Origin: Maribacter polysaccharolyticus
Lineage (GTDB): Bacteria > Bacteroidota > Bacteroidia > Flavobacteriales > Flavobacteriaceae
Assembly: GCF_028882255.1 (NCBI RefSeq)
Contig: NZ_JARBUY010000002.1
Coordinates: 260,342 to 324,341, forward strand
DNA: 64,000 nucleotides
Reading direction: 5' to 3'
This document shows, one piece after another, positions 37,021 to 45,388 of the stretch. The translations under genes and the position numbers were made by a program. The notes below the pieces were generated by a model. It made no database searches. It saw nothing but the letters and a program-made list of their open reading frames with translations, and was not told the origin of the DNA. How positions within the stretch are numbered: the stretch's first letter is position 1; the number at the start of each line of letters is the position of its first letter.

Positions 37021-37111
37021 CAGTAATCAGTAATCAGTGGTCAGTAACCAGTAATCAGTGGTCAGTAACCAGTGATCAGTAACCAGTGATCAGTAATCAG
37101 TTGTCAGTGAA
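37021..37111. repeat. Thirteen tandem copies of a CAGTNNN heptamer
   Basis: The stretch divides without remainder into 13 heptamers all starting CAGT: CAGTAAT four times, CAGTAAC three, CAGTGGT and CAGTGAT twice each, then CAGTTGT and CAGTGAA. Only the last three bases vary, mostly purine-purine-pyrimidine. It starts 9 bases after the queE stop and ends 51 bases before the stop of the convergent metalloprotease gene. There are no CRISPR-like spacers and no coding frame. It is a 7-bp satellite. Confidence 0.9.
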
Positions 37112-37162
37112 CCGGGTGTGGTAGACGCCGATCTGCGATGTTTCCGCAGTGTACAGAACCGA

Positions 37163-37984
37163 TTACCGACCCCCATTCGCCTGGAGGTCCAATAGACATT
37201 CCTCCCCGAGTTCGGGGATGGTGACCAATCCTTTTGAGGCCCTGTTTTCCAAAAATTTTCCCATGCTGGCACCGAATTGCAATTCCGCACGCATAAGGCA
37301 TCCTTCCACATTGCAGTGGTTGTTGCCGATTTCATTGCCATCGTCATCGGTCGTGGTGTCCTCATGATCGTGCACGGGTTCGGAGCCTATATCCACGAGC
37401 CCCATCAAATGACCGAACTCATGGTTTAGGGTTGCGGTTTCCACATCGTCGATGCCAATATAGTAGCTTTTATTGGCCAGGGTCTGTACCGTCTCCTCAT
37501 AGATGACCATCGATGTATTCCAATACACGGCACCTAAGGTCACCAAATCCTCCTCTTCGTTGTCATCTTCAGAAGGGGCATCGGCAAAATAAATGTAAAT
37601 ACCCAAGGTGGTCCCATCGTTATATACGGTTCTGTTCTCCTTTTCCAATGCGTCGATTTCCTCCAATGATAAGGTTTCTTCTTCTGGCGAAGGCAATTCG
37701 GTATAAACCAACTCAATATCCTCTTTATAGGAGTATTGCTCCAAGAACGCAACAAAGTCGGTCATGGCCGTGGTTGTTGGTTTGTAGCCGGTAACATATG
37801 CGATTTGAATCTGTAGTTTGTCGAACGTATTGTTCGATAGAATATCGTTGGCAGAAGAGCCGGAGGCTTGGTAATTTGCCGAATTGTCGATTCTGCTCTG
37901 ATCGCTTTGGTCACTTGATTCTTTAGAGCAACTATTTACAAGAACCAAAAATAGAAATAGTACGGCCCAATATCGATTTTTCAT
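37163..37984 (-). CDS. Metzincin-like zinc metalloprotease lipoprotein
   Basis: The 273-residue protein has a lipoprotein signal (LVNSC, Cys19), a long polar linker, and a zinc motif HEFGHLMGLVD (His188, Glu189, His192, third ligand Asp198). This is the metzincin HExxHxxGxxH/D form with Asp in the third place. Cysteines appear in the C-terminal part (NHCNVEGCLM, EECLLDLQ), as in secreted metalloproteases. It would act outside the inner membrane on a protein not evident from sequence. The stop is near the heptamer repeat. Confidence 0.88.
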   Translation of the reverse strand: MKNRYWAVLFLFLVLVNSCSKESSDQSDQSRIDNSANYQASGSSANDILSNNTFDKLQIQIAYVTGYKPTTTAMTDFVAFLEQYSYKEDIELVYTELPSPEEETLSLEEIDALEKENRTVYNDGTTLGIYIYFADAPSEDDNEEEDLVTLGAVYWNTSMVIYEETVQTLANKSYYIGIDDVETATLNHEFGHLMGLVDIGSEPVHDHEDTTTDDDGNEIGNNHCNVEGCLMRAELQFGASMGKFLENRASKGLVTIPELGEECLLDLQANGGR

Positions 37985-38027
37985 AGTCGGGTTTAAAAAG
38001 GATAACGTTTAAACTGATAAATTGGTA

Positions 38028-38756
38028 TTAGAGGTGCGTTAATCTGGCCAAATAGTCAAAATGTTCCCCCTCGGTAACCAATTCGCATTCTAAATGACAT
38101 TCATGGGCCACATTTTTCAGGGTCGTAAAGTCTATATATAACCATGGGAATGGCTTGCTTTGCATCCCTTTGTACTGCATGGTGAAATCTACCTCTCCAT
38201 AATAATCCCCTGAATCCAATTCCCAATCCTGAAGGTCATCTGGATCTTCATCCTTGTTTTCATCATCAAACATATAAATGATATCCGAGGAATCCAACAA
38301 TATTTGCGCCTGAGGGTTCATCAGTGATTTAAAATGTTCCAAATAGGTTTTTAATTGCCCTAATTTCCCGACAATTCCGATACCGTTCATCAATAAGAGC
38401 AGGGTGTCGTATTTCATTCCTTTATGCTCCAAGATCGGCGTACATAGGGTGTTTTCGATTTCCCGTAGTTGGCAGCATTCCATGGCTCCGGCCGAATGGT
38501 CCAGTGCCGTGACCCGGATTCCTTTTTTTTGTAGGTAAAGACTATGGCTTCCCGATCCACACCCAATGTCCAGGACATGGCCGTTGCACAGATCCAACGC
38601 CTTTTGCTCAATACCGGGCATGTCTTCGTAAGTTCTGAATAGGTAGGGTACGGGGATAACATCGTCCTCGTCCAAAGAAGAATAGGTGAGGATATCTTCG
38701 CTATAATCGTCGTTTAGATAATCCAATAAAGCCTTGCCGAAAACATCGGTTTCCAT
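38028..38756 (-). CDS. Class I SAM-dependent methyltransferase
   Basis: The 243-residue product (from METDVFGKAL; the frame is open to 38822) shows the SAM-binding motif VLDIGCGSGSHSLYLQKKG, the acidic second strand VTALDHSAGAME, and LLLMNGIGIVG for motif IV. It lacks a signal peptide and looks cytosolic. The target is unknown. It is divergent from a small coding region at 38857, and the spacer between the two carries a GGAGGA stretch and a CAATTTTG near-promoter box on the minus strand. Confidence 0.9.
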   Translation of the reverse strand: METDVFGKALLDYLNDDYSEDILTYSSLDEDDVIPVPYLFRTYEDMPGIEQKALDLCNGHVLDIGCGSGSHSLYLQKKGIRVTALDHSAGAMECCQLREIENTLCTPILEHKGMKYDTLLLLMNGIGIVGKLGQLKTYLEHFKSLMNPQAQILLDSSDIIYMFDDENKDEDPDDLQDWELDSGDYYGEVDFTMQYKGMQSKPFPWLYIDFTTLKNVAHECHLECELVTEGEHFDYLARLTHL

Positions 38757-38856
38757 AGAATTCGTACTTTGCAGGCAAAATTGGGGCTTTTCCTCCGTTT
38801 TAAAAAACCGAACATGAAGCATTTTTCAATTTCACCCTATTTGTTGGCTTGTTGCA

Positions 38857-39102
38857 ATGGTCTTTAGCGCACAGGGTTCCGGTTCCTTAAAAGATGCCGA
38901 GCCCATTTCGGGGCATTTGGGCAACAAGCAGTGCTTGTCGTATACCTATGGCCAGCCATGGATCGGAATGGAAGGACGCCGGCCTAAAATCGATATGGAC
39001 AAACAGGGGTCAACGTACTTGGAAGAAAATAAATCAAAGGTCTCCGAAAATCACTTCGATCAGGGGGCTGTAACCTTTTTAAGCTTTTTAAAGAATGGAT
39101 AA
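38857..39102 (+). CDS. Small protein of unknown function, possibly an N-terminally decayed exported protein
   Basis: The 81-codon frame ends in ATGGATAA, overlapping the YkgJ-family start by 8 bases, a coupled arrangement typical of real gene pairs. Codon choice resembles the neighbours. The start MVFSAQGSGS looks like the tail of a signal peptide, and an ATG 43 bases upstream (38814) opens MKHFSISPYLLACC in another frame before a stop. One lost or gained base could therefore have split an exported protein. No family recognised; it may be a pseudogene. Confidence 0.42.
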   Translation: MVFSAQGSGSLKDAEPISGHLGNKQCLSYTYGQPWIGMEGRRPKIDMDKQGSTYLEENKSKVSENHFDQGAVTFLSFLKNG

Positions 39103-39586
39103 GGTCTTAAAACAGCTCCCTAAAAAAGCCGCTGAAAAACAGAAGGAAAACAAGAAATTCTTTGCCAAACTAAGAAAGAAACCACCTAAGGATCTGGACT
39201 ATGTAATGCAAGAATTGCATGAGGCCGAATTTGAACGAACGGATTGTTTGACCTGTGCCAATTGCTGTAAGACCACAGGGCCGCTATTTACCAATAATGA
39301 CATTGAGCGTATTTCAAAGTACTTTCGAATGAAGCCCCAAAAATTCATTGAGGCATTTTTACGTGTTGATGAGGATAATGACTATGTGTTGCAGGAATTG
39401 CCCTGTACGTTTTTGGGTGAGGACAACCTTTGTGCCATATACGATGTTCGGCCCAAGGCGTGTCGGGAGTTTCCGCATACCGACCGCAAAAAATTCCAAC
39501 AAATAAGCCATCTTACCCTAAAGAACATAGCCATTTGTCCTGCTGCATTCAATATCGTAGAGGAAATGAAAAAAAGGTTGCCTTAA
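39095..39586 (+). CDS. YkgJ-family cysteine-cluster protein
   Basis: The 163-residue protein has the YkgJ cluster: CLTCANCCKTTGPLFTNNDI, CTFLGEDNLCAIYDVRPKACREFP and a final CPAAF. These eight cysteines bind Zn or an iron-sulfur cluster in this family. The N-terminal 60 residues are a basic helix. The function is unknown; members are small cytosolic metalloproteins. It overlaps the preceding small frame by 8 bases and is convergent with the NamZ-like gene, with 10 bases between stops. Confidence 0.9.
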   Translation: MDKVLKQLPKKAAEKQKENKKFFAKLRKKPPKDLDYVMQELHEAEFERTDCLTCANCCKTTGPLFTNNDIERISKYFRMKPQKFIEAFLRVDEDNDYVLQELPCTFLGEDNLCAIYDVRPKACREFPHTDRKKFQQISHLTLKNIAICPAAFNIVEEMKKRLP

Positions 39587-39596
39587 GGGGTTTGCT

Positions 39597-40835
39597 TTAA
39601 TCGTAGATCAGGTATTTTGCCCGAACCGCCTTGAACGACTCCAAATCGGATTGCCAGGTCGCTTTTATTTCCCCTTCCGACAGTCCATTTTCTATTTGTT
39701 GTTGTAAAAGTGCCGTTCCCGCATGTTTTGTAAAGCCTGATGTATTGAAAAATTTGGATTTGTCCGGGGTGTTTTTATAGGCATCGATAAGCCATTTTAA
39801 GGAGACTTCGTTCATGGGGGAGGTTTCTGAAAGGTCCTTGCCATAACAGATTTTTCCATTTTCTTTTGGATTTTTTGATCCGAAATTCGGTTTTGGCAGG
39901 TAGTTGAAATCGTATTGGGTGCTGTCCATGAAAGAAGCGCCATACCGTTGAAACTGAAACTCTGTTCCCCGTCCGGCATTGATATTGGTTCCTTCGAACA
40001 ATCCTAAACTTGGATAAAGATTGATGGCCGTATCATTAGGGAGGTTGGGGGAAGGTCGTATGGGTAAGCTGTATTCCGAATCATGGGTATAGTGCTTTAA
40101 GGGTATGACCGTCAAATTTACCTTCACCTTATCTGTAAGCCAGCCTTCATCGTTGATCATCGTGGCATATTCCCCAATGGTCATCCCATAGACCAAGGGG
40201 ATCGTGGTCATGCCCAGAAAACCGGTATGTTCCTTTTCCATGGTGGGTCCGTCTACATAATGGGCATTCGGATTGGGCCGATCCAAGACCACCACTGGGA
40301 TATTGCTTTCGGCACAGGCTTCCATGACCAATTGAAGTGTAGCGATGTAGGTATAAAAACGTACCCCGACATCCTGGATGTCAAAAAGGACAAGGTCTAG
40401 GTCTTCTAGGAGTTCTGCCGAAGGTTTGCGGTTTTTTCCGTACAGTGAAATCAGGGGTAAACCCGTTTTGGCATCAAGGCCATCCTTAACCTTTTCCCCG
40501 GCATCGGCCTGTCCACGGAATCCGTGTTCCGGTGCAAATACTTTTTTGATGTCGATATCAAGGCTCAATAAGGAATCGACCAGATGGGTATGCCCGTTTT
40601 CCTTGAATATGACACTGGTGAGGTTCGCTACCACCCCGATTTTCTTTCCTTTCAAAAGTCCAATATATTCCTGGGTGCTGTTCGCCCCTACGATTATTGG
40701 TTTGTTTTCGATCACTTGGGTTTGGCCGATTCTTGGTTCTAGGCTATTTTTAGGCTGTTTTTCACTGTTTCCACAGGCAGACATAATTAAAAACCATAAG
40801 AAAACTGTACTTTTGAAACTGGACAAAAATGCCAT
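39597..40835 (-). CDS. DUF1343/NamZ-type exo-N-acetylmuramidase
   Basis: The 412-residue exported protein has a signal sequence with a Cys (FLIMSACGNSEK), so it is probably a lipoprotein, followed by the DUF1343 domain: GKKIGVVANLTSVI, FAPEHGFRGQADAGEKV, LVLFDIQDVGVRFYTYI, VVLDRPNPNA and the C-terminal IRPSPNLPND to GRGTEFQF. NamZ enzymes release terminal MurNAc from peptidoglycan fragments. The start codon is only 3 bases from the divergent permease start, so the promoters must lie within each other's coding regions. Confidence 0.9.
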   Translation of the reverse strand: MAFLSSFKSTVFLWFLIMSACGNSEKQPKNSLEPRIGQTQVIENKPIIVGANSTQEYIGLLKGKKIGVVANLTSVIFKENGHTHLVDSLLSLDIDIKKVFAPEHGFRGQADAGEKVKDGLDAKTGLPLISLYGKNRKPSAELLEDLDLVLFDIQDVGVRFYTYIATLQLVMEACAESNIPVVVLDRPNPNAHYVDGPTMEKEHTGFLGMTTIPLVYGMTIGEYATMINDEGWLTDKVKVNLTVIPLKHYTHDSEYSLPIRPSPNLPNDTAINLYPSLGLFEGTNINAGRGTEFQFQRYGASFMDSTQYDFNYLPKPNFGSKNPKENGKICYGKDLSETSPMNEVSLKWLIDAYKNTPDKSKFFNTSGFTKHAGTALLQQQIENGLSEGEIKATWQSDLESFKAVRAKYLIYD

Positions 40836-40838
40836 AAT

Positions 40839-42077
40839 TTGAATTTAGAATATTTTATCGCCAAACGACTCATCAAGGGCAAGGAGCATAAAATTAGCAT
40901 ATCTGCACCAATAATAAAAATAGCGATCACCGCTATTTCCATTAGTGTTTTTATGATGCTTATCGCTATTGCCACAGGGGTCGGACTAAAGTACAAAATA
41001 CGCGAGAAAGTCACTGCCTTTTACGGGCACATCCAAATTTATAATTATGATAACAATACCTCCGATGTTTCGGTGGTCCCCGTTTCGAAAGAGCAGGATT
41101 TTTATCCCAACTTCACTTCGGTCACAGGGGTAGAACATGTTCAGGCCGTGGCTACCAAAGGGGGCATAATACGCACTGAGGATACGTTCGAGGGATTTAT
41201 TGCCAAAGGGGTCGGTACCGATTACAATTGGGGCAATTTTAAAGAATACTTGGTGGCAGGGCATTTGCCGGATTATTCCACAGACCTGAATACGGAGGTC
41301 TTGCTGTCGCGTTTAATGGCCAATAGGTTGAAATTGACGGTAGGTGATACGTTTTCAGCGTATTTTCCCAAAGAAGAAGACCCTTTAAAGCCGAACCAAA
41401 GGCGATTTACGATAGTGGGTATTTATGACAGTGGCTTTGAGGAGATTGATGGGACCTACGTTTTTGTGGATATCCGCCATATTCAACGCATGAATAAATG
41501 GGATGAAAACCAAGTGGGCAACTTTGAGGTCTTTCTCAATGGTTTTGATGGTTTGGAAGAAAAGAACAGGGAGATTTATGGGCAGATTTTATCGACTTTG
41601 GATTCACAGACCATCACCGACAAATATTATAAGATTTTTGAATGGATCGGGTTGTTCGATTTTAATATCGCATTGATCATCGGGATCATGATCATCGTCG
41701 GTGGATTTAATATGATCACCGCCCTTTTGGTACTGATCTTGGAACGAACCCAAATGATCGGAATTTTAAAAGCTTTGGGGACGGTGAATTGGAGTATACG
41801 CAAGATATTCCTATACAATGCCGCTTACTTGATCGCCATTGGCCTTTTTTGGGGGAATGTTTTGGGATTGGGATTTATTTGGATCCAGGGCAAGTACCGT
41901 ATTCTGAAGTTTCCCAATCCACAAGAGTATTATATGGAATATATACCGGTACATATTGATGTACTAACGGTCGTGCTTTTAAACCTTGGGGTATTGGTGC
42001 TTTGTTTGTTGATGTTGTTGGTGCCTTCGTATATCATCACACGGATAACCCCTGTCAAGGCGATAAAATTCGAATAG
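40839..42077 (+). CDS. FtsX/LolE-like ABC transporter permease
   Basis: The 412-residue membrane protein has four hydrophobic helices: one at the N-terminus (IIKIAITAISISVFMMLIAIA), a large extracytoplasmic MacB-like loop (about 60-265), then three at the C-terminus (ALIIGIMIIVGGFNMITALL, AAYLIAIGLFWGNVLGLGFI, VVLLNLGVLVLCLLMLLVPS), typical of LolC/E and MacB permeases. The longest frame starts with TTG (MNLEYFIAKRL). No ATPase lies nearby, so its partner is elsewhere; lipoprotein release or export is plausible but not shown. Confidence 0.88.
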   Translation: MNLEYFIAKRLIKGKEHKISISAPIIKIAITAISISVFMMLIAIATGVGLKYKIREKVTAFYGHIQIYNYDNNTSDVSVVPVSKEQDFYPNFTSVTGVEHVQAVATKGGIIRTEDTFEGFIAKGVGTDYNWGNFKEYLVAGHLPDYSTDLNTEVLLSRLMANRLKLTVGDTFSAYFPKEEDPLKPNQRRFTIVGIYDSGFEEIDGTYVFVDIRHIQRMNKWDENQVGNFEVFLNGFDGLEEKNREIYGQILSTLDSQTITDKYYKIFEWIGLFDFNIALIIGIMIIVGGFNMITALLVLILERTQMIGILKALGTVNWSIRKIFLYNAAYLIAIGLFWGNVLGLGFIWIQGKYRILKFPNPQEYYMEYIPVHIDVLTVVLLNLGVLVLCLLMLLVPSYIITRITPVKAIKFE

Positions 42078-42118
42078 TATTATATTGATTTTTACATACA
42101 CTGAAATTTAGATGGATT

Positions 42119-43417
42119 ATGGATAAACGATTACTCAAAACCCTTGTTCTCATATTGTTTTTTTGTCATCAAGCCTCGGCACAGCAACTTTCGAGGGTCG
42201 AAAGGAAATTAGTGAAAACCGTTGAAAGGAACAATGCGGATGCTATTTCCTTTTTGGAAAAAACCGTGAACATCAATAGTGGTACCCTTAATTTGCAAGG
42301 GGTCAAAGAAGTAGGTAAGGTATTTGGCGAAGCTTTCGAGGCCATTGATTTTGAAACCACTTGGTTTGACATGCCTTCAGAAATGAATCGGGCCGGTCAT
42401 TTGTTTGCCGAAACAAAGGGGAGCAAAGGCAAAAGGTTATTGTTGATCGGTCACCTGGATACCGTCTTTGAAGAAGATAGTCCGTTCCAGACTTTTGAAA
42501 TGGTCAATGATAGTATAGCCCATGCACCCGGAGGTAATGATATGAAGGGAGGCGATGTCATCATCCTGTATGCGTTACGTGCCTTACATGAAAACGGTCT
42601 GTTGGATAATGCACAGATAATCGTGGCATTTACCGGGGATGAGGAAAGTAGTGGAAAACCTTTGGATATCAGTAGGAAAGACTTGGTCGATGCCGCCAAA
42701 AGGAGTGATATCGCCCTGGGTTTCGAAACATCAACGGGGTTCAATTATGCTACCGTGGCCCGGCGGGGTTCATCGGGTTGGGAGGTTGAAGTAAAAGGCA
42801 AGCGCTCGCATTCTTCCGGAATTTTCAATGATGAGGTCGGTGCAGGTGCGATTTTTGAGATGTCAAGGATTCTCAACCGATTTTACAATGAAGTGCGGGG
42901 GGAAGAATTCCTGACCTTCAATCCCGGGGTTATTTTAGGGGGCACGTTTATCGACTATGATGTGAAGACCGGAAAAGGGAATGCTTTTGGTAAGAGTAAT
43001 GTAGTTGCCCAAACGGCTTTGGTAAAAGGAGGTTTGCGTTTTATTTCCGAGGAGCAAAAGGAAAATGCACGGAATAAAATGCGCGAGATCGTTGCCGATA
43101 ACCTGCCCCATACCGCTGCAGGGATTACCTTTGAGGATAGCTATCCGGCCATGGGCCCGACCGAAGGGAACAAAGCGTTACTGAAACAATTGAACCAAGT
43201 AAGTTTGGATCTTAAGCAAGGAGAGGTCATCGCCTACGATCCCGGAAAACGGGGTGCTGCCGACACCTCATTCGTTGCGGCGTATGTAGATTGTTTGGAT
43301 GGTTTGGGAACCATGGGTACAGGTGCCCATACCCCTGAGGAGACGGTAAACCTGAATACGATCGAAGCATTGACCAAAAGAACAGCGGTACTTATTTATA
43401 GACTCATTAATCAGTAG
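42119..43417 (+). CDS. Exported M20-family metallo-hydrolase
   Basis: The 432-residue protein has a signal peptide (MDKRLLKTLVLILFFCHQAS) and the M20 zinc layout: HLDTVF, a metal Asp in GGNDMKGG, catalytic and ligand Glu in TGDEESSG, a further Glu in LGFETSTG and the late His in GTGAHTPEE, with the Gly-rich dimerisation domain in between (VEVKGKRSHSSG). Such enzymes cut amino-acyl or peptide amide bonds, here probably in the periplasm. It lies 41 bases after the permease gene. Confidence 0.92.
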   Translation: MDKRLLKTLVLILFFCHQASAQQLSRVERKLVKTVERNNADAISFLEKTVNINSGTLNLQGVKEVGKVFGEAFEAIDFETTWFDMPSEMNRAGHLFAETKGSKGKRLLLIGHLDTVFEEDSPFQTFEMVNDSIAHAPGGNDMKGGDVIILYALRALHENGLLDNAQIIVAFTGDEESSGKPLDISRKDLVDAAKRSDIALGFETSTGFNYATVARRGSSGWEVEVKGKRSHSSGIFNDEVGAGAIFEMSRILNRFYNEVRGEEFLTFNPGVILGGTFIDYDVKTGKGNAFGKSNVVAQTALVKGGLRFISEEQKENARNKMREIVADNLPHTAAGITFEDSYPAMGPTEGNKALLKQLNQVSLDLKQGEVIAYDPGKRGAADTSFVAAYVDCLDGLGTMGTGAHTPEETVNLNTIEALTKRTAVLIYRLINQ

Positions 43418-43421
43418 AACC

Positions 43422-44201
43422 ATGGTAGAATTGGAATTTAATGGCCAAAAGGCAAAAATAGACGCTGGCGAATTGGTAAGTTACAGCGTCAATGAACATG
43501 AATTCATTCATCAAAAAGGGAGTCCCGGATGGCGTAATGCCGATACCGAGATGTTCCCGATTATCGGTCCGACGGCCGATGCCGGATTTGTGGTGAAAAC
43601 CCCAAAAGGTGATGCCGTCCAAGACCAACATGGGCTACTTAGGGAACTCGATTATACCGTGACCGAGACTACTGGGGACTCCGTGGTTCTCGTGAAGGAA
43701 TATATAGCGAATACAAAGGTGGAAAATTCGAAGTTCCCTGATAAATCCACTGCGGCCCTATTATCCTGGCCCTATGGGTTTAGGTTCAAAAAGTCCTTTG
43801 AGCTCAAAAAAGACGGTTTGTATATTGTTTTTGAAATTGAAGGTGAGCCAGGTATGCCCTTTATGTTGGGGTACCATCCTGCCTTTAAATTACAGGATGA
43901 AAATGCCTTGATCCAAGCCAATGGAAGTAAGGTGACCGTTCCCGAAATAATCAAAGTGGGGAGTAGGGCCATGCAAATACCCAACTGTGAATCGATTACC
44001 TTAAAAGATAAAGAAACCATAACGATTACCACAAAGGGGTTCGGTAATTTCATGCTTTGGACCGAGGTCGATAACATGGTTTGTATAGAACCCATAACCT
44101 TTTATCCCTATGCCGTGGAACAAAAAAACCTGCATAAGGGTTTTCTTGACTTGAATGCGGAAAATAGTGTTTTCAAGGTGATTTTACAACCGGATGTATA
44201 A
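43422..44201 (+). CDS. Aldose 1-epimerase family protein
   Basis: The 259-residue product belongs to the galactose-mutarotase-like superfamily, which interconverts alpha and beta anomers of sugars or acts as a hexose-6-phosphate epimerase. Visible features are the N-terminal beta strands (MVELEFNGQKAKIDAG), FPIIGPTAD, DQHGLLRELDY with a catalytic His candidate, FMLGYHPAFKL with the second His, and a late Glu in CIEPITFYPYA. It starts 4 bases after the M20 stop and overlaps the next gene. Confidence 0.88.
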   Translation: MVELEFNGQKAKIDAGELVSYSVNEHEFIHQKGSPGWRNADTEMFPIIGPTADAGFVVKTPKGDAVQDQHGLLRELDYTVTETTGDSVVLVKEYIANTKVENSKFPDKSTAALLSWPYGFRFKKSFELKKDGLYIVFEIEGEPGMPFMLGYHPAFKLQDENALIQANGSKVTVPEIIKVGSRAMQIPNCESITLKDKETITITTKGFGNFMLWTEVDNMVCIEPITFYPYAVEQKNLHKGFLDLNAENSVFKVILQPDV

Positions 44202-44802
44202 AATGGAATTTTTGAAATCGTATATTGGGGTGTTGGCCATATGTATGTTCCATACCCTAAACGCCCAAGAAACCATGAAAAACGAAGTCCCTTACGCTGC
44301 GATTCCCGATGCTCCCGATGCTTATTCGGCAGGGGCTGTCATATCCAGAATGATCGATGGTTTGGGGTTTCGATATTATTGGGCAACGGAAGGGTTGTCC
44401 GACGAAAACTTCGCCTTTAGGACAAATGAAACGGGAAGGAGTATTTTCGAGACCATGGAGCATGTATATGATTTGTCGGTGCTGATCTTGAATTCTGCGA
44501 AAAAGGCATCCAACGACCTAAGGTCGGAAAATGAAAAACCTTCGAAAGACGAATTGAGGGCAACAACCTTGGTCAACTTGAAAACGGCCAGTGACCTATT
44601 CAGGTTTTCCGAGGATTTGTCGGAACATAAGATCATTTACCAAAGGGAAAAAGGTGTTACCGAGTTTCCGTTTTGGTACCAGATAAACGGGCCTATTGAG
44701 GATGCGGTCTGGCATGCAGGCCAAATAGCCATCATACGTCGGGCTGCAGGTAATCCCTTTAATGAAAAAGTAAGCTTGTTTCGAGGAAAATTAAAGGAAT
44801 AG
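44194..44802 (+). CDS. Exported DinB-like protein
   Basis: The 202-residue protein has a signal-like start (SYIGVLAICMFHTLNAQ) and a DinB-type four-helix layout with the metal-binding His positions in MEHVYD and WHAGQIAIIRRAAG. DinB-fold proteins include thiol-dependent transferases. An exported member is unusual among this mainly cytosolic family. The frame opens 8 bases inside the epimerase gene; the ATG at 44203 just after its stop is an alternative start. The next gene follows after 7 bases. Confidence 0.8.
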   Translation: MYKMEFLKSYIGVLAICMFHTLNAQETMKNEVPYAAIPDAPDAYSAGAVISRMIDGLGFRYYWATEGLSDENFAFRTNETGRSIFETMEHVYDLSVLILNSAKKASNDLRSENEKPSKDELRATTLVNLKTASDLFRFSEDLSEHKIIYQREKGVTEFPFWYQINGPIEDAVWHAGQIAIIRRAAGNPFNEKVSLFRGKLKE

Positions 44803-44809
44803 ATCAAGA

Positions 44810-45271
44810 ATGGTACGATTGGAAAGGACGGATTCGGAAAACCCCGATTTCAGGGATTTGGTCAGATCGCTCGATGCCGAATTAGTGATCCGTGATGGGG
44901 ATGAACATGAATTTTATGATCAATTCAATAAAATAGACACCATAAAATATGCCGTGGTGCTGTATCAAGATGAAAAGGCCTGCGGGTGTGGGGCGCTAAA
45001 GGAAATGGCACCAAACCTCGTTGAGGTTAAACGAATGTTTGTTTTGCAGGCCTATAGAGGTAAAGGATTTGCAACAAGGATATTGAATGAACTGGAAAAG
45101 TGGGCTGTGGAATTGTCCTATGGGAAATGTATTCTCGAAACCGGTAAAAAGCAACCGGAAGCAATTCGATTATACCTCAAGAACCACTATAAGATCATTC
45201 CCAATTACGGGCAATATGCCGGTGTCGAAAATAGTGTGTGTTTCGAAAAAGTTGTGAACAGGTTGGGATAA
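44810..45271 (+). CDS. GNAT-family N-acetyltransferase
   Basis: The 153-residue protein shows the GNAT fold with the acetyl-CoA loop QAYRGKGFATRIL (residues about 79-91) following VEVKRMFV, then a C-terminal ILETGKKQPEAIRLYLKNHY strand-helix. The substrate is unknown. It follows the DinB-like gene after 7 bases and is probably the last gene of the run from the permease onward. Confidence 0.92.
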   Translation: MVRLERTDSENPDFRDLVRSLDAELVIRDGDEHEFYDQFNKIDTIKYAVVLYQDEKACGCGALKEMAPNLVEVKRMFVLQAYRGKGFATRILNELEKWAVELSYGKCILETGKKQPEAIRLYLKNHYKIIPNYGQYAGVENSVCFEKVVNRLG

Positions 45272-45388
45272 CATGACAATTATCATGTTTTTTGACCTCG
45301 GCAGGGGATAAATTTGCTTCTTTTTGGCAATTTTTCAGATGCCATAAGCGGGTTTTGCCCCCCGTTCAACTTAACAACGAATGAATTT

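Noticed and set aside
37021-37111. The heptamer array as a CRISPR
   Set aside because: Units are 7 bp with no spacers, and no cas gene lies nearby.
40378-40842. 154-codon frame antisense to the NamZ-like gene
   Set aside because: It has no recognised domain and the opposite strand carries a well-supported gene.
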